Shown: positions 63,831 to 64,000 of the stretch, one piece after another
Numbering within the stretch: the first letter of the stretch is position 1
Layout: the number at the start of each line of letters is the position of its first letter
Assembly: GCA_905178155.1 (NCBI GenBank)
Contig: CAJINV010000004.1
Location: 10,833,655-10,897,654, forward strand
DNA length: 64,000 bases
Direction: 5' to 3'
Source: Amoebophrya sp. A120
Lineage: Eukaryota > Sar > Dinophyceae > Syndiniales > Amoebophryaceae
Notes under the pieces: model-generated
Told to the model about the DNA's origin: nothing
Databases searched by the model: none
What the model saw: only the letters and a program-made list of their open reading frames with translations
Position numbers and translations under genes: made by a program

Positions 63831-64000
63831 ATCAAAATGAAAAATCCCCCCGTGCCATATTGAAAAGCTATGCTTCCGGAAGTTTGTGTTGCTGATTTGA
63901 GGTCACAAATCATATGTGTCTTGCAAGACGACAAGGGCAGAAGCGGCCGGCCCACTATGGAAGCGGCTTGTCATGCTGTCGGGCTTAAAGGGGAGCCGTT
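63831..64000. mobile_element. Introner-like element 34, family C, truncated by window end
   Basis: Left end TATCAAAATGAAAAATCCCC at 63831, after GGTTC (expected TSD). The interior matches other C copies (GATTTGAGGTCACAAATC, TTGTCATGCTG). The right end lies beyond base 64000. Confidence 0.85.

Noticed and set aside
176-64000. Repeated 20-30 bp sequences considered as a CRISPR array
   Set aside because: The repeats are inverted pairs at element ends with 5-bp TSDs, irregular spacing and positions inside eukaryotic genes.
176-64000. Introners as inteins or coding insertions
   Set aside because: They contain stops in all frames, and conserved motifs resume only after removal at the nucleic-acid level.
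176-64000. DNA-level elimination like ciliate IES
   Set aside because: The sequence alone cannot exclude it, but ordinary GT-AG introns in the same genes and known introners in dinoflagellate relatives make RNA-level removal more likely.

Overview
This window is nuclear DNA from a protist, most likely a dinoflagellate-lineage alveolate. The best match from general knowledge is a compact, introner-rich genome such as the parasitic syndinian Amoebophrya; that placement is inference. The reasons are as follows. All 18 gene models lie on the + strand. Intergenic gaps are mostly 0.3-1.3 kb. Proteins are eukaryotic (atlastin-like GTPase, Nup50-like nucleoporin, SMARCAL1/ZRANB3-like helicase, histone H2A fold, EF-hand proteins). 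Genes are broken by two very different kinds of intron.

Intron class 1 is ordinary GT...AG (32 modelled). Class 2 is a set of 34 introner-like elements of about 145-430 bp. They begin TAT and end ATA, have terminal inverted repeats (TIRs) of at least seven sequence types (here called A-G), and are flanked by 5-bp target-site duplications (TSDs). All 34 interrupt coding sequence. Removing one element plus one TSD copy restored the reading frame in every complete case I traced (33 of 33), for example exactly at KR-AILLSGTP in the SNF2 helicase. Only one of these 33 junctions can be written as GT...AG.

Layout, all +: class II aldolase/adducin-like gene (<1-1348); secreted Ala/Lys-rich protein (2549-5006); unknown intronless gene (5444-6487); single-pass membrane protein (7256-8764); very large low-complexity protein (9777-15408); FG-nucleoporin with Ran-binding domain (16367-18891); secreted Cys-rich EF-hand protein (19285-23903); Lys/Asp-repeat protein joined to a histone H2A fold (24746-27426); atlastin-like GTPase (28505-32585); PX-domain protein (33335-35953); zinc-finger protein (36771-40878); SMARCAL1/ZRANB3-like helicase (41666-46292); multi-EF-hand protein in 16 exons (47126-51450); unknown intronless protein (52742-54448); DxD glycosyltransferase (54802-59064); small membrane protein (59617-59802); FAD/NAD(P) oxidoreductase (60470-62434); and a 3'-truncated presumably organelle-targeted protein (63092 to the window end). 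There is no obvious common pathway; the shared feature is the intron system.

The most interesting signal is spacing. Of the 34 introners, 24 occur as 12 close pairs separated by exons of only 31-53 bp. Every pair joins two different TIR families. No other introner-to-introner coding distance I measured is below about 165 bp.
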